Shown: in pieces, positions 26,634 to 37,755 of the stretch | Numbering within the stretch: position 1 is the first letter of the stretch | Layout: each line of letters begins with the position of its first letter | Source of the DNA: Vibrio sp. JPW-9-11-11 | Lineage (GTDB): Bacteria > Pseudomonadota > Gammaproteobacteria > Enterobacterales > Vibrionaceae | DNA length: 64,000 nucleotides | Reading direction: 5' to 3' | Assembly: GCF_013369335.1 (NCBI RefSeq) | Contig: NZ_SZQJ01000007.1 | Location: 1 to 64,000, forward strand | Position numbers and translations under genes: made by a program | The notes under the pieces: generated by a model | What the model was told of the DNA's origin: nothing | What the model saw: the letters and a program-made list of their open reading frames with translations, nothing else | Database searches by the model: none

Positions 26634-26948
26634 TTATTTCAAACTGGCGTAGTAAGCCGCCAGATTAGCAATGTCAGCATCACTGAGCATGGCCGCTTGA
26701 GCTTGCATTACAGCCGCCAGTCCACCATTACGCTGTTTCGCTTTGTAAGCATTAAGCGAGGAGATGATGTACTGCTCGTTCTGGCCTTTAAGGTGTGGGT
26801 AACCCGGGATCACAGCCATACCATCAGCGCCATGACAAGCGGCACAAACTGCGGCTTTGGCTTTCCCCGCTTCAATATCACCCGCAGCGAAAGCTTGACC
26901 ACTAATTAAACCGAAACCGATGACCATTCCAATAGCGATTTTCTTCAT
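26634..26948 (-). CDS. Small periplasmic class I cytochrome c
   Basis: A 104-aa monohaem cytochrome with a Sec signal peptide ([21 protein letters not shown]). Haem attaches at CAACH (35-39). M81 in the AAVMQAQAA segment is the likely sixth ligand, before the characteristic [16 protein letters not shown]. It resembles the c553/c4-half family of small electron carriers. Partner oxidase or reductase cannot be inferred, as no redox genes are adjacent. Confidence 0.88.
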   Translation of the reverse strand: MKKIAIGMVIGFGLISGQAFAAGDIEAGKAKAAVCAACHGADGMAVIPGYPHLKGQNEQYIISSLNAYKAKQRNGGLAAVMQAQAAMLSDADIANLAAYYASLK

Positions 26949-26998
26949 TGCTCTTCCTTATAATTCCATGATAGTTGTACGTTTTTATCTCTATAGTT

Positions 26999-28318
26999 TT
27001 ACACAATCAATTGCAGCTTGTCCCAGACAAGTTCACAATCTTGACCTGTAAAATGACGATCAATAAACAAATCGCCAACAGCAACGACCTGATCACCACA
27101 CAGGATTATAGGTGTTCTACGTCTTAACCAACTGGGAACACCATACTCTTGGAATAATTTTTTCAGTTTGCGGCTATGACCTCGCTCAGCCGGGTGGGCC
27201 GATAAACCTTGAGGCTCGAAAACCACTCTCAACTCTGCTTGTGTAAGCGCCGCAAGCGACAATTTGCCGCTTTGAGTCGAGTGAAGGTGAATCACTCCTA
27301 GATCATCGGGAAGCTGCAATGGATGGTCCACCATCAAGCTTTGGCACCACCCTTCTAAAGATTGCCATCGACGCACAAGGTGTAAACGCCCCTGAAAGCG
27401 ACGAACCTGAGCGCATTCCAGTTGTAACTGCGGATTCGCATCCGCCTGAGCGAGGGCCACTTGCAGCCAAACCAGCTTTAGCTGCTCACGAGTAGGCATG
27501 CGTACCCCATTGCGTTCAAACCACATTCTAAGTAGTCTCGTTCGCACCTTGTCGCTGACGTTAGTGAGCGCTTCGATACTTAGACTGAGGTCAGTATGCA
27601 GCGCTTGCTTAAAAGGTTCAGTCAGCAACTCATCCAGTAACGCTTCTTGCTCATAACACAGCTGGGCGGTTCTCAGGGATGCTTGCTGGATATGCGGCCA
27701 GCGTTTAGTAAGTTGAGGAACAATATGATGGCGTAGAAAGTTACGCTCAAAGCGCGGGTCTTGATTGCTCTCGTCCTCATTCCACTCAAGTTGTCTCTGT
27801 CGAGCGTATTGCTCTATATCTGCTCGTGTCGCCGACAATAGCGGACGGATCAAACGCCCAGCTGAAAAATCCATCACTTCTGCCATTGCTGCCAACCCTT
27901 TCGGGCCACTACCGCGCTTTAACGCCAATAACAAGGTCTCGAGTTGATCGTCTGCATGGTGGCCAGTTAATAACAGATCATGCGGCCGAATATGCTGAGT
28001 CAGTGCTGCGTAGCGCACTTGCCGCGCGCTCTCTTCTAGGCTTTGTCCATGAACGTCAACTATCACTCGCTCGACCACCAAAGGAACGCCCAGAGAGCGA
28101 CACCACGCCTCACACCGCTGCGCCCATTGATCGGCGTTCAAACTTAGCCCATGGTGAACATGTACCGCCAGGCAATCGGCGGAACGACTTCGAGCATAAT
28201 TGACCATTAATTCCAGCAGAACTCGCGAGTCCATCCCACCACTAAGACCTAAAACAAGTCGTCCGTCGGCAGCAAGATGCTGATCGATAACAGCGTTAAA
28301 TGTGGCTTGTAACTTCAT
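26999..28318 (-). CDS. tilS: tRNA(Ile)-lysidine synthetase TilS
   Basis: Converts C34 of the CAU-anticodon tRNA(Ile) to lysidine so it reads AUA; essential. The N-type ATP pyrophosphatase domain has the P-loop LSGGMDSRVLLEL (25-37) and TGHHADDQLETLLLALKRGSG. A TilS substrate-specificity domain and the C-terminal domain (HPAERGHSRKLKKLFQEYGVPSWLRRRTPIIL) follow. Length 439 aa is normal. It is 93 bases downstream of accA, separated from it by a terminator hairpin. Confidence 0.95.
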   Translation of the reverse strand: MKLQATFNAVIDQHLAADGRLVLGLSGGMDSRVLLELMVNYARSRSADCLAVHVHHGLSLNADQWAQRCEAWCRSLGVPLVVERVIVDVHGQSLEESARQVRYAALTQHIRPHDLLLTGHHADDQLETLLLALKRGSGPKGLAAMAEVMDFSAGRLIRPLLSATRADIEQYARQRQLEWNEDESNQDPRFERNFLRHHIVPQLTKRWPHIQQASLRTAQLCYEQEALLDELLTEPFKQALHTDLSLSIEALTNVSDKVRTRLLRMWFERNGVRMPTREQLKLVWLQVALAQADANPQLQLECAQVRRFQGRLHLVRRWQSLEGWCQSLMVDHPLQLPDDLGVIHLHSTQSGKLSLAALTQAELRVVFEPQGLSAHPAERGHSRKLKKLFQEYGVPSWLRRRTPIILCGDQVVAVGDLFIDRHFTGQDCELVWDKLQLIV

Positions 28319-28364
28319 TATGCTCTTTCATCTATGGGAATATCGTTAGTGTATCACCGGCAAC

Positions 28365-28392
28365 AAAAAAGGCTGAACTAAGTTCAGCCTTT
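28365..28392 (-). terminator. Terminator between accA and tilS
   Basis: GGCTGAA (28371-28377) pairs with TTCAGCC (28383-28389). Six A residues at 28365-28370 form the T tract on the reverse strand. Confidence 0.8.
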
Positions 28393-28411
28393 ACAAATTA
28401 TCGCTTGCTTA

Positions 28412-29371
28412 TCAGCAGTACCCGTAACTCATCAGACGCTGATAACGGCGCTCAAGTAGGGTGTCATTGTCAAAGGCTTCTAGCTCTTCAAGCTGACGAA
28501 CTAAGGTCGCTTTCATGTTTTCCGCCATTTGACGATGGTCACGATGCGCTCCGCCTAAGGGCTCTTCAATGATTTCATCAATCAATTCAAGCTCTTTCAA
28601 GCGCGGCGCAATCAAGCCCATGGCTTCAGCTGCTTGTGGCGCTTTGTCTGAATCACGCCACAAGATAGACGCACATCCCTCAGGAGAGATCACCGAGTAC
28701 GTCGAATACTGCAACATATTAACGTAATCACCAACACCGATTGCCAGTGCACCGCCCGAGCCACCTTCACCGACCACGTTACAGATGACCGGAACGCTCA
28801 GGCCTGCCATCACTTTTAAGTTGGTTGCAATCGCTTCTGACTGACCGCGTTCTTCTGCTCCCACACCTGGGTAGGCGCCGGCCGTATCAATAAAGGTAAT
28901 GATTGGCATATTGAAGCGCTCAGCCATTTGCATAAGACGCAGGGCTTTGCGGTAACCTTCTGGCTTTGGCATACCAAAGTTACGTTTCACTTTCTCTTTG
29001 GTTTCACGACCTTTCTGGTGACCGATCACCATCACTGGGCGACCATTTAAGCGCGCCATACCACCCACGATAGCTTTGTCATCGGCATAATGACGATCAC
29101 CTGCCAGCTCATCAAACTCAGTGAAAACATGTTCAATGTAATCTAACGTATAAGGACGTAATGGATGACGAGCAAGTTGGGCCGTTTCCCAAGCACCAAG
29201 ATCGCTGAAGGTCTTTTTCTTTAGCTCGAGACTTTTCTTCTCTAACTGTTCGATCTCTTTTTCAAGGTCGACACCAGAATCACCGCCATGACGAGAGACA
29301 TCACGTAGTGCTTCAATTTTTGCTTCTAGCTCTGCGATGGGTTTTTCAAATTCTAAAAAATTCAGGCTCAT
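28412..29371 (-). CDS. accA: Acetyl-CoA carboxylase carboxyltransferase subunit alpha
   Basis: Alpha subunit of the carboxyltransferase that makes malonyl-CoA for fatty-acid synthesis, 319 aa. It begins [22 protein letters not shown]. The crotonase-like core shows [39 protein letters not shown] and [17 protein letters not shown] with [14 protein letters not shown]. It follows dnaE by 38 bases, the same order as in E. coli. Confidence 0.97.
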   Translation of the reverse strand: MSLNFLEFEKPIAELEAKIEALRDVSRHGGDSGVDLEKEIEQLEKKSLELKKKTFSDLGAWETAQLARHPLRPYTLDYIEHVFTEFDELAGDRHYADDKAIVGGMARLNGRPVMVIGHQKGRETKEKVKRNFGMPKPEGYRKALRLMQMAERFNMPIITFIDTAGAYPGVGAEERGQSEAIATNLKVMAGLSVPVICNVVGEGGSGGALAIGVGDYVNMLQYSTYSVISPEGCASILWRDSDKAPQAAEAMGLIAPRLKELELIDEIIEEPLGGAHRDHRQMAENMKATLVRQLEELEAFDNDTLLERRYQRLMSYGYC

Positions 29372-29409
29372 CTATAGATCCTTTATTATTTGGCAGCGAA
29401 CCACCAAAC

Positions 29410-32400
29410 TTAGTTAAATTCGAGTTCTACTTGGCCTTTCCCAAGTAGTTGTTTTAAATCATCTAATAAAGCGTCACTTGGCGTCACGCGCCATTCTGTA
29501 CCTAACGTTAAACGTGCTCGAGCATCTGAGCGTTGGTAGTATACATGGACAGGGACGCTCCCCGCCCGATGAGGCTCTAGGATTTGACTAAAGCGCTCAA
29601 AAAATCGGTCATTAATTTGCGATTGTTCAATAGAGACGGATAAGCCACGTGCATATTTCTCACGCGCACTGCCAAGATCCATAACCTCGCGCGCCGACAT
29701 TTTAAGACCACCATTGAAATCATCAAAGCTGACCTGTCCAGAAACCACCAAAATTCTGTCTTTTTCTAACAATTCAGCGTATCTATCCAGCGCATCAGAG
29801 AATAGCATCACCTCCATACGACCACTACGGTCATCTAAAGTCATGATCCCAATCCGAGTACCACGTTTGGTGGTCATCACGCGAGCTGCGATCACAAGCC
29901 CTGCAATCGTGACACTTTGATCGCGGCGAGTGGGCGTGGCGTCTTTTAGTCGACAACTGGTGTACTTGGTGAGTTCCTTTAAATAGGCATTAATGGGATG
30001 GCCCGTTAAATAAAGGCCAAGTGTGTCACGTTCTCCCTCAAGCCACACTTTCTCGGGCCACGGTTCAACTTTAGTGTACTTATGCTCTACTTCTTCTGGT
30101 GCCTCGGTTAACACACCAAACAAATCGGTTTGGCCAAAGGCTTCCGCTTGATGGTGTTGACTGGCCGCTTTGACTGCGTCGTTTAGCGAGGCCATCATCG
30201 CCGCTCGGTGAGGGCCTAATCGGTCTAGTGCTCCAGCAAGAATGAGCTTCTCGATAACTCGCTTATTGACCTTTTTCAAATCTAGTCGAGCGCAGAAATC
30301 GAACAAATCCTTAAAATGGCCATCTTTATTACGCGCTTCCAGTATCGCTTCTATCGGCCCTTCACCAACGCCTTTGATCGCGCCAATGCCGTAAACAATG
30401 GCGCCGTCATCATTAACGTTAAACCGATATAGACCCGCATTAATATCTGGCGGTAGCACTTTGAGCTTCATGCGCAAACACTCGTCGACCAAGCCAACGA
30501 CCTTTTCGGTGTTGTCCATGTCAGCGGTCATAACCGCGGCCATAAACTCGGCCGGATAGTGCGTTTTTAACCACAAGGTCTGGTAGGAAACCAATGCATA
30601 GGCGGCGGAGTGCGACTTGTTAAAACCATAGCCAGCGAACTTCTCCACTAAGTCGAAGATCTTCATCGCTAGCTCGCCATCAACCCCATTTTTTTCTGCA
30701 CCATCTTTAAAGATCGCGCGCTGTTTCGCCATTTCTTCGGGTTTTTTCTTACCCATAGCACGGCGCAGCATATCCGCACCACCTAACGTATAACCCGCCA
30801 AGATCTGGGCAATCTGCATCACCTGCTCTTGGTATAAGATGATACCGTAGGTGGGCTCGAGCGTCTCTTTCAGCGATTCGTGCTGCCAGGTTTCGTCCGG
30901 GTAAGAGATCGCTTCTCGGCCGTGCTTACGGTCGATAAAGTTATCCACCATGCCCGATTGCAGCGGCCCAGGGCGGAATAGGGCCACCAATGCGATGATG
31001 TCTTCAAAACAGTCTGGTTGTAGACGCTTGATCAGCTCTTTCATACCGCGCGATTCAAGCTGGAATACCGCGGTCGTCTCTGAGTTCTGGAGCAGATTAA
31101 ATGACGCACTGTCTTCAAGCGGGATCGCTTCGATAGCGACGGGCGGCTTGCCCTCTTTTTCCAAGCGCGGATTGATCAGCCCCAAAGCCCAGTCGATAAT
31201 AGTCAGCGTTCGCAGTCCTAAGAAGTCGAACTTAACCAACCCGGCGGTTTCAACATCGTTCTTATCAAACTGCGTGACCGGAAAGTGCCCTTCCGCGTCA
31301 GCATAGATCGGTGCAAAATCGGTAATGGTTGTAGGCGAGATCACCACCCCACCCGCGTGCTTACCGGCATTACGAGTACACCCTTCAAGGATGCGACACA
31401 TGTCGATAAGCTCTTTTATATCTTCGTCGTTTTCGTACAGCTCCACCAGCGCGGGTTCGGCTTTAAACGCCTTTTCCAACGTCATCCCAGGATCGGGGGG
31501 AACGAGTTTAGAGATTCGGTCAACAAAACCGAAGCCATGTCCGAGCACCCGGCCTACATCACGAATCACCGCTTTGGCCGCCATGGTACCAAAGGTGATG
31601 ATCTGCGATACCGCATCACGGCCATACATTTCAGCCACGTGATCGATCACCTGATCACGCTTGTCCATGCAGAAATCGACATCGAAATCGGGCATCGAAA
31701 CACGTTCAGGGTTTAAGAAGCGTTCGAACAGCAGATCGTATTCAAGCGGATCGAGGTCGGTGATTTTCAGTGCGTACGCCACCAAGGAGCCAGCGCCCGA
31801 ACCACGGCCTGGACCTACCGGAATCGCGTTATCTTTTGACCACTGGATAAACTCCATTACGATCAAGAAGTAACCAGGAAAACCCATGTTATTGATCACT
31901 TCTAGCTCGACCTCAAGTCGCTCATCGTACTCTGGTCGGCGCTCTGCGCGCACCTTAGGGTCAGGGAAAAGAAACTCCAATCGCTCTTCTAGTCCTTCCT
32001 TGGACTTCATGACCAAATACTCGGTCTCTTCCATCCCTTCAGTGGGGAAAGCCGGGAGGAAGTATTCGCCTAAGCGTACCGTCACATTACAACGCTTAGC
32101 GATTTCAACACTGTTTTGCAGCGCTTCAGGAATGTCGGCAAACAGCTCGCACATTTCTTCTTCCGAGCGCAGGTATTGTTGAGGGCTGTACAGCTTAGGG
32201 CGGCGAGGGTCTTCGAGTGTATAGCCATCATGAATAGCTACTCGGATTTCGTGGGCGTCAAACAGCGATTCTTCCAAGATCACCACCTCGTTGGTGGCAA
32301 CGACAGGTAAATCCACTTGTTCTGCCAGCTCCAACGCAAAATGGAGGTAAGTCTCCTCGTCAGCGCGACCAGTACGGGTAAGCTCGAGATAAAAACGATC

Positions 32401-32889
32401 TGCGAAGTGAGTACGATAGAACTCGACACACTCATCAACAATCTTCTGATTGCCTTTGAGCAGTGCACGACCAATCTCGCCGCTCTTACCACCGGACAGA
32501 ATGATCATCCCCTCAGACAGCTCGACTAGCCACTCTTTATCAATCACAGGTTGATGTTGAATATGGCCCCGTAGGTAGGCTTTCGAAATCAGTAAAGTTA
32601 GGTTTTTATAACCGACGTTATCAGCAGCGAGCACCGTCAATTTGGTTAATTCATCACCAAACTCTGAGGATTGCATCACAAAGTCAGCACCGATGATCGG
32701 CTTAACGCCGCAGCTATGCGCGGTGCCATAAAACTTCACTAGGCCACACAGGTTGGTAAAATCGGTCAGTGCGACGGCAGGCATGCCCAGCTCAGCCACT
32801 TTCTTAACCAAAGGCGGCACTTTGGACAGGCCGTCAATCATGGAAAAGTCACTATGAACTCGAAGGTGGATAAACTTAGGATCTGACAT
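29410..32889 (-). CDS. dnaE: DNA polymerase III alpha subunit
   Basis: Replicative polymerase catalytic subunit, 1159 aa, almost exactly E. coli length. The N-terminal PHP domain begins [19 protein letters not shown]. The palm aspartates lie in [11 protein letters not shown] after [16 protein letters not shown]. Helix-hairpin-helix and OB-fold regions follow ([21 protein letters not shown] at about 985), then the tau-binding C terminus. It sits between rnhB and accA. The proofreading partner DnaQ is at 20 kb. Confidence 0.97.
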   Translation of the reverse strand: MSDPKFIHLRVHSDFSMIDGLSKVPPLVKKVAELGMPAVALTDFTNLCGLVKFYGTAHSCGVKPIIGADFVMQSSEFGDELTKLTVLAADNVGYKNLTLLISKAYLRGHIQHQPVIDKEWLVELSEGMIILSGGKSGEIGRALLKGNQKIVDECVEFYRTHFADRFYLELTRTGRADEETYLHFALELAEQVDLPVVATNEVVILEESLFDAHEIRVAIHDGYTLEDPRRPKLYSPQQYLRSEEEMCELFADIPEALQNSVEIAKRCNVTVRLGEYFLPAFPTEGMEETEYLVMKSKEGLEERLEFLFPDPKVRAERRPEYDERLEVELEVINNMGFPGYFLIVMEFIQWSKDNAIPVGPGRGSGAGSLVAYALKITDLDPLEYDLLFERFLNPERVSMPDFDVDFCMDKRDQVIDHVAEMYGRDAVSQIITFGTMAAKAVIRDVGRVLGHGFGFVDRISKLVPPDPGMTLEKAFKAEPALVELYENDEDIKELIDMCRILEGCTRNAGKHAGGVVISPTTITDFAPIYADAEGHFPVTQFDKNDVETAGLVKFDFLGLRTLTIIDWALGLINPRLEKEGKPPVAIEAIPLEDSASFNLLQNSETTAVFQLESRGMKELIKRLQPDCFEDIIALVALFRPGPLQSGMVDNFIDRKHGREAISYPDETWQHESLKETLEPTYGIILYQEQVMQIAQILAGYTLGGADMLRRAMGKKKPEEMAKQRAIFKDGAEKNGVDGELAMKIFDLVEKFAGYGFNKSHSAAYALVSYQTLWLKTHYPAEFMAAVMTADMDNTEKVVGLVDECLRMKLKVLPPDINAGLYRFNVNDDGAIVYGIGAIKGVGEGPIEAILEARNKDGHFKDLFDFCARLDLKKVNKRVIEKLILAGALDRLGPHRAAMMASLNDAVKAASQHHQAEAFGQTDLFGVLTEAPEEVEHKYTKVEPWPEKVWLEGERDTLGLYLTGHPINAYLKELTKYTSCRLKDATPTRRDQSVTIAGLVIAARVMTTKRGTRIGIMTLDDRSGRMEVMLFSDALDRYAELLEKDRILVVSGQVSFDDFNGGLKMSAREVMDLGSAREKYARGLSVSIEQSQINDRFFERFSQILEPHRAGSVPVHVYYQRSDARARLTLGTEWRVTPSDALLDDLKQLLGKGQVELEFN

Positions 32890-32993
32890 GAATGGTTCCG
32901 CAAATAGTGCTTAATCGGAAAGAGAATTGAAGTATTTTACGTGATATAGCTATGGAGATATACCCTAATTACAAGGCATCACCTCCAAGCCAT

Positions 32994-33611
32994 TTATTCT
33001 AAACCCAGTGCGCGCTTTACAGGTTTGAAACTCTTGCGGTGCTCCGCAATCACACCGTGTTGTTCAATCGCGGCAAAATGAGCTTTGGTCGGATAGCCTT
33101 TATGCTGAGCGAAACCAAATTCAGGATGTAGCTTGTCGAGCGCTTCCATCTCTTGATCGCGCACGACCTTGGCGATGATGGAGGCAGCACTAATTTCGGC
33201 AACACGCAGGTCGCCTTTGACGACCGCTTGGGTATCCATTGGTAACTCGGGGCAACGATTACCATCAATCAAAGCCAGAGCGGGCTGAATCGCTAACCCT
33301 GCGATGGCCCTTTGCATCGCGACCATGGTGGCTTGCAAAATATTAAGCTCATCGATCTCTTCTGGTGTACAACGGCCAACCGACCATGCTAACGCCTTTT
33401 GTTTGATCTCAGGCAGCAGCGCAAGGCGTTTTTTTTCTGACAGTTTTTTGGAGTCGTTTAATCCTTCAATAGGATTCTTAGGGTCGAGAATAACGGCCGC
33501 CGTCACCACATCCCCAACCAGTGGGCCACGCCCAACCTCATCAACCCCGGCGATTAACTGATAACCAAAGGGGTATTCAAAAGGCGGTAGTTCTTTTATC
33601 TGTTTAGTCAT
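32994..33611 (-). CDS. rnhB: Ribonuclease HII
   Basis: Removes single ribonucleotides and RNA from RNA:DNA duplexes. The 205-aa product has the type 2 RNase H motifs [22 protein letters not shown] (starting near 19), ALIDGNRCP, and [15 protein letters not shown]; the tyrosine-containing [17 protein letters not shown] motif closes the site. It starts six bases after lpxB, in the conserved lpxB-rnhB-dnaE order. Confidence 0.97.
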   Translation of the reverse strand: MTKQIKELPPFEYPFGYQLIAGVDEVGRGPLVGDVVTAAVILDPKNPIEGLNDSKKLSEKKRLALLPEIKQKALAWSVGRCTPEEIDELNILQATMVAMQRAIAGLAIQPALALIDGNRCPELPMDTQAVVKGDLRVAEISAASIIAKVVRDQEMEALDKLHPEFGFAQHKGYPTKAHFAAIEQHGVIAEHRKSFKPVKRALGLE

Positions 33612-33617
33612 TATCTT

Positions 33618-34760
33618 TTATGCTCGGCCAATCAATTTTAGCACCGCTTGCGCGGCTTGGTTATCGGCATCTTTACGAATCCATTGATGCATTTCTGTGA
33701 ATTTCTCAATCATCTCGTCTGCCCCATTTTCAATCAGGTGGCTGACTTCGTTGGCAAGGTTATCCGCGGTGCACTCTTCCAAAAGGTACTCCTTGACTAA
33801 CTCTTGATCCGCTAAAATGTTAGGCAATGATACATATTGGGTTTTCACTAAGCGGCGCGCGATAAACGCGGTAATAGCGTTAACACGATAACCGACCACC
33901 ATAGGACGCTTAAGCAGCATACATTCAAGTGCCACAGTTCCCGAGGCTAACATCACGGTATCCGCCGCAGTAATCACGTTTTTAGCGGTGTCGTTAACCA
34001 GCTTAAAGTCGAGTTCTGGTGCAAGATTTTGCCAAGCTTGTTCGAACTGCTCACGACGCTTTTCGTTGACCAGAGCAACCACAAAGCCTAAATCAGGATA
34101 CTGCTTGTGTATCAATTGACACGCTTTGATAAAAGGTTCTGCCAGCATCTTGAGCTCACTTCCACGACTGCCGGGCAGCACGGCCAACCACTGCTTATCT
34201 TGGTCTAACCCTAATAACTCACGGGCGGGCGCTTTTTCTGACACCATAGGAATCGCATCTGCGAGTGTATGGCCGATAAACTCACAAGGCACATTAAATT
34301 TGTCATAAAATGCTTTTTCAAACGGCAAGAATGCCAGAACCAGATTGGTTGCCGCTTCAATCTTGTGAATCCGTTTTTGACGCCAAGCCCATACCGATGG
34401 ACTAACATAATGAACCGTTTTTATGCCAGCTTGCTTTAAATCGAGCTCTAAACGCAGATTAAAATCTGGCGCGTCAATGCCGACAAACACATCCGGTGGA
34501 TTGTCGGTGAAATACCGCACCAACTCTGCTTTCACTTTTAGCAGACGCGGTAGCCGGCCAAGCACTTCCACCAGCCCCATCACCGCGAGCTCTTCCATGT
34601 CAAACAGAGACTCACACCCAAGCGCTTGCATTTTAGGCCCGCCAATGCCGATAAACTCAGCGTCCGGGTGCTGAGCTTTGACCGCTCGGATAAAACCTTC
34701 ACCGAGCGTATCGCCTGATAGCTCGCCAGCGACAATTCCAATTGTTAGCGGTTTAGTCAT
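33618..34760 (-). CDS. lpxB: Lipid-A-disaccharide synthase
   Basis: GT19 glycosyltransferase that joins UDP-2,3-diacylglucosamine and lipid X in lipid A synthesis. The 380-aa start at 34760 ([20 protein letters not shown]) is chosen by family alignment; the longer frame runs into the hairpin upstream. Motifs: [43 protein letters not shown] and [14 protein letters not shown] terminator-like hairpin separates it from lpxA. Confidence 0.96.
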   Translation of the reverse strand: MTKPLTIGIVAGELSGDTLGEGFIRAVKAQHPDAEFIGIGGPKMQALGCESLFDMEELAVMGLVEVLGRLPRLLKVKAELVRYFTDNPPDVFVGIDAPDFNLRLELDLKQAGIKTVHYVSPSVWAWRQKRIHKIEAATNLVLAFLPFEKAFYDKFNVPCEFIGHTLADAIPMVSEKAPARELLGLDQDKQWLAVLPGSRGSELKMLAEPFIKACQLIHKQYPDLGFVVALVNEKRREQFEQAWQNLAPELDFKLVNDTAKNVITAADTVMLASGTVALECMLLKRPMVVGYRVNAITAFIARRLVKTQYVSLPNILADQELVKEYLLEECTADNLANEVSHLIENGADEMIEKFTEMHQWIRKDADNQAAQAVLKLIGRA

Positions 34761-34796
34761 TGTCCAATTACCTATTAATGGATTGCTATAAAACGC

Positions 34797-34830
34797 AAAA
34801 AAGACCGCAGCCAAATGACCGCGATCTTTT
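34797..34830 (-). terminator. Terminator-like hairpin between lpxA and lpxB
   Basis: AAGACCGC (34801-34808) pairs with GCGATCTT (34821-34828), with one G-U pair. Six A residues at 34797-34802 form the T tract on the reverse strand. Because lpxB lies downstream on the same strand, it may be a partial terminator. Confidence 0.6.
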
Positions 34831-34851
34831 ACAACTCACACCAATTTTGGG

Positions 34852-35640
34852 TTAGCGAATAACGCCACGCTCAGACGTTTCCACAAACTCAACAAAGTGT
34901 TTGATCGATGGCCAATCTTTCGCCATCTCTTCCAATACGACTTTCGCTTCAGCCTGAGTTTTACCCGCACGGTAAAACTCTTTATAGGCATTGCGTAGCG
35001 CGCGTAGCTCGGCTTTTTCGAAGCCATTACGCTGCAAACCAACGAGATTCAAACCAAATGGTGTCGCGTGGTTACCTTGAGCAAGAACGTAAGGGGGGAC
35101 GTCTTTTACGACCGCAGAACAGCCACCGATGTAGCTGTATGCGCCCACTTTACAAAATGGGTGAATGGCAGAAAGCGCCATCACACCAGCGTAATCTTCA
35201 ACGGTCACATGGCCGCCAAGAATAGCGTTGTTACCCACGTGGGTATGGTTACCGACGATCACATCATGTGCAATATGGGCGTTAACACACAATAGGTTGT
35301 CATTGCCTATCACAGTGGTCGCTTTATCTTGGGTGGTACCACGGTGGATCTGTACCGCTTCGCGAATCACGTTACGGTCACCAATCACCACAGTCGTTGG
35401 CTCACCGCCATACTTCTTATCTTGGTTCTCTTCACCAATGACTGCATGCGGGAAAATACGGTTTTCTTTACCAATGGTGGTGTGACCTTTGATAACAACG
35501 TGAGACATGACTTCTGTGCCTTCACCAATCTCAATCGTACCTGAGATATAAGTGAAAGGACCAACCGTCACATTCGCAGCTATGCGAACGTCCCCTTCAA
35601 TAACGGCTGAAGGATGAATTTTAGCTGTTTCATGAATCAT
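34852..35640 (-). CDS. lpxA: UDP-N-acetylglucosamine acyltransferase LpxA
   Basis: First acyltransferase of lipid A synthesis, acylating UDP-GlcNAc at O-3. The 262-aa protein starts [16 protein letters not shown]; upstream codons overlap fabZ and are not needed. Hexapeptide repeats build a left-handed beta helix through about residue 190, with catalytic His in [20 protein letters not shown]. The C-terminal helical bundle includes [19 protein letters not shown]. It starts one base after the fabZ stop. Confidence 0.96.
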   Translation of the reverse strand: MIHETAKIHPSAVIEGDVRIAANVTVGPFTYISGTIEIGEGTEVMSHVVIKGHTTIGKENRIFPHAVIGEENQDKKYGGEPTTVVIGDRNVIREAVQIHRGTTQDKATTVIGNDNLLCVNAHIAHDVIVGNHTHVGNNAILGGHVTVEDYAGVMALSAIHPFCKVGAYSYIGGCSAVVKDVPPYVLAQGNHATPFGLNLVGLQRNGFEKAELRALRNAYKEFYRAGKTQAEAKVVLEEMAKDWPSIKHFVEFVETSERGVIR

Positions 35641-35641
35641 A

Positions 35642-36100
35642 TTAAAACTCTCGACGAGCACACTTAAGCTCGGCTGAACAGACGACTTCACCGTCTACTT
35701 TTGCTGTACCTTTAAATGCAGCAATGCCACGGCGTTCTTTAATAAATTCGACTTCAATCACTAGCTGATCACCTGGAACAACTGGCTTGCGGAATTTTGC
35801 ACCATCGACACTGGCGAAATAGTAAAGTTCGTTCTCTGATGGAGCACCAAACGATTTGAACGCAAGCAGACCTGTCGCTTGAGCCATAGCTTCAAGGATC
35901 AAGACGCCAGGGAAAACAGGAAGTTGAGGGAAATGACCGGTGAACTGAGGTTCATTCACTGAAACGTTTTTAATCGCTGTTAGGTATTTTTCTTCTTGAA
36001 AATCGATGACGCGATCAATCAGCAGAAACGGGTAGCGATGAGGCAATAGTTCCTGAATTTCAGTGATGTTCATCGTTTTATTTTCAGTAGTCAAAGTCAT
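35642..36100 (-). CDS. fabZ: 3-hydroxyacyl-[acyl-carrier-protein] dehydratase FabZ
   Basis: Hot-dog-fold dehydratase of fatty-acid elongation, 152 aa. The motif [14 protein letters not shown] carries the active His; [21 protein letters not shown] carries the second site including Glu. The gene lies between lpxD and lpxA, tying fatty-acid and lipid A synthesis. The start at 36100 has AGGA close upstream; an alternative is the ATG nine codons on (MNITEIQ). Confidence 0.96.
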   Translation of the reverse strand: MTLTTENKTMNITEIQELLPHRYPFLLIDRVIDFQEEKYLTAIKNVSVNEPQFTGHFPQLPVFPGVLILEAMAQATGLLAFKSFGAPSENELYYFASVDGAKFRKPVVPGDQLVIEVEFIKERRGIAAFKGTAKVDGEVVCSAELKCARREF

Positions 36101-36145
36101 ATTCCTATGTTGAATGCAATTATGTATCTGACAGGCATTATAGAT

Positions 36146-36174
36146 GAAAAAGACCCGCGATACGCGAGCCTTTC
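36146..36174 (-). terminator. Terminator-like hairpin between lpxD and fabZ
   Basis: An 11-bp stem (36149-36159 with 36163-36173), including two G-U pairs, has a three-base loop and a T tract on the reverse strand. fabZ follows on the same strand. Confidence 0.6.
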
Positions 36175-36191
36175 GGTTTGATTAGAAGGCG

Positions 36192-37223
36192 TCAAGCGTC
36201 TGATGAACTTTCAAGCTGTTTTTCAACTGCTTTCAAGCGCTTATTCATCTCATCAATTCGATGCACGCGAGTCGCCGTCTTACGCCACTCTTTATTAGGC
36301 TGAAGAGGAATACCAGAAGAGTAGATCCCCTTTTCTTCAATACCACGCATGACCATCCCCATACCAGTAATCGTCACGCCATCAGCGATCTCGATATGAC
36401 CGTTAATCACGGTGCCACCGCCGACAATGCAATATTTGCCTATAGTAGTACTGCCGGCGACAATCGTACCACCCGCCATGGCCGTACCATATCCGATGTG
36501 TACGTTGTGGGCGATTTGCAACTGGTTGTCGAGGATCACGTTATCTTCGATGACTGTGTCATCAAGCGCACCGCGGTCGATGGTGGTACACGCACCGATT
36601 TCAACTCGATTGCCAATCCGAACAGAACCGAGTTGAGGGATCTTAACCCACTCTCCTTTCTGGTTAGCATAACCAAAGCCATCGGAACCAATCACGGTAT
36701 TGGCCTGAACCAAGCAATCCGAGCCTAACTGCACATCGTGATAAATACTGACGTTCGCCCACAGTTTGGTATTGGCTCCCACTTTGGCATTTTTACCGAC
36801 AAAACAGCCGGCGCCAATCACCACATTATCACCCAGTTCCACGCCTGACTCGATCACTGCGTTGGCACCAACCGAGACATTGTTTCCGAGTTTCGCATCT
36901 TGAGCAATCACTGCTGACGACGCAATCTCAGTGGCAGGAGCTGGGGTAGTATCTAATGCTTGAGCAACTTTGGCAAAGGCGACATATGGGTCGTCAACCA
37001 CAAGAACATTGCCAGAAGCATGCTCACGTTGCGCCTCTTTTACCATCACAACTGTCGCCTGGCAGTCAGCTAAGTGCTTCGCATACTTAGGATTCGACAG
37101 AAAAGTCACATGACCTTGCTGCGCTTTATCCATAGGTGCAACCATGGTGACAGTTGCGCTGTCATCACCATAGAGCGTCCCCCCGGTAATCGTCGCCAAT
37201 TCGGCTAAAGAAAGAGTAACCAT
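36192..37223 (-). CDS. lpxD: UDP-3-O-(3-hydroxymyristoyl)glucosamine N-acyltransferase LpxD
   Basis: Third step of lipid A synthesis. The 343-aa protein has an N-terminal uridine-binding domain ([21 protein letters not shown] through [14 protein letters not shown]) and a hexapeptide-repeat beta helix (about 105-310) with the catalytic His in [18 protein letters not shown]-terminal helix ([17 protein letters not shown]) ends the protein. It begins seven bases after skp. Confidence 0.96.
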   Translation of the reverse strand: MVTLSLAELATITGGTLYGDDSATVTMVAPMDKAQQGHVTFLSNPKYAKHLADCQATVVMVKEAQREHASGNVLVVDDPYVAFAKVAQALDTTPAPATEIASSAVIAQDAKLGNNVSVGANAVIESGVELGDNVVIGAGCFVGKNAKVGANTKLWANVSIYHDVQLGSDCLVQANTVIGSDGFGYANQKGEWVKIPQLGSVRIGNRVEIGACTTIDRGALDDTVIEDNVILDNQLQIAHNVHIGYGTAMAGGTIVAGSTTIGKYCIVGGGTVINGHIEIADGVTITGMGMVMRGIEEKGIYSSGIPLQPNKEWRKTATRVHRIDEMNKRLKAVEKQLESSSDA

Positions 37224-37230
37224 AGTCTTA

Positions 37231-37740
37231 TTATTTTAGTTGCTTAATAACTTTTTCAGAGATGTTGAGTTCAGGTTTGCCGTACTGCATGGTTTGAATA
37301 TCAACGATGATGTCGTAGCCTTCTTTTTCAGCCACTGTTTTAATCGCCTCTTGAATCACTTTGAACAGCTTTTGCTTCTCTTGCGCTTCGCGGCGCGCAG
37401 AAGATTTTTCAAACGCTTGTGCTTTGATCTTGTATTTGCTGTCTAGTTGACCGATCTCGATACGTAGCTTTTCAACTTCATCTTGGCCAAGCAGCTCACC
37501 ATCACGCTCAAGTTTCTCGATCTTCGTTTTTGCTTCTGCTTGAATCGCTTTAAGCTCATCCGCTTTATCTTTGAACTCTTCTTGCATTTGCTGCAGAACC
37601 ACTTCGCGTTGAGGAAGCGCTTGGAACACTTGTGCGGTATTTACATAGCCTATTTTTTGCGCCGCTTCAGCCGCGTTTGCAAAAAGAGAAGATGTCATCA
37701 CTAGAAGGCCTAGACCAGCCGCTTTAATTGTTTTATTCAC
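37231..37740 (-). CDS. skp: Periplasmic chaperone Skp (OmpH)
   Basis: Trimeric jellyfish-like chaperone that holds unfolded outer-membrane proteins en route to BamA. The 169-aa product has a signal peptide ([26 protein letters not shown]). The mature start is [21 protein letters not shown], followed by a long charged coiled coil that forms the tentacles, then a C-terminal strand ([19 protein letters not shown]) returning to the body. It sits between bamA and lpxD. Confidence 0.95.
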   Translation of the reverse strand: MNKTIKAAGLGLLVMTSSLFANAAEAAQKIGYVNTAQVFQALPQREVVLQQMQEEFKDKADELKAIQAEAKTKIEKLERDGELLGQDEVEKLRIEIGQLDSKYKIKAQAFEKSSARREAQEKQKLFKVIQEAIKTVAEKEGYDIIVDIQTMQYGKPELNISEKVIKQLK

Positions 37741-37755
37741 AGTTATTTCCTCTAT

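Noticed and set aside
36261..36728. A 155-codon forward frame opposite lpxD
   Set aside because: The repetitive hexapeptide gene on the reverse strand produces a long mirrored frame; no ribosome site or domain.
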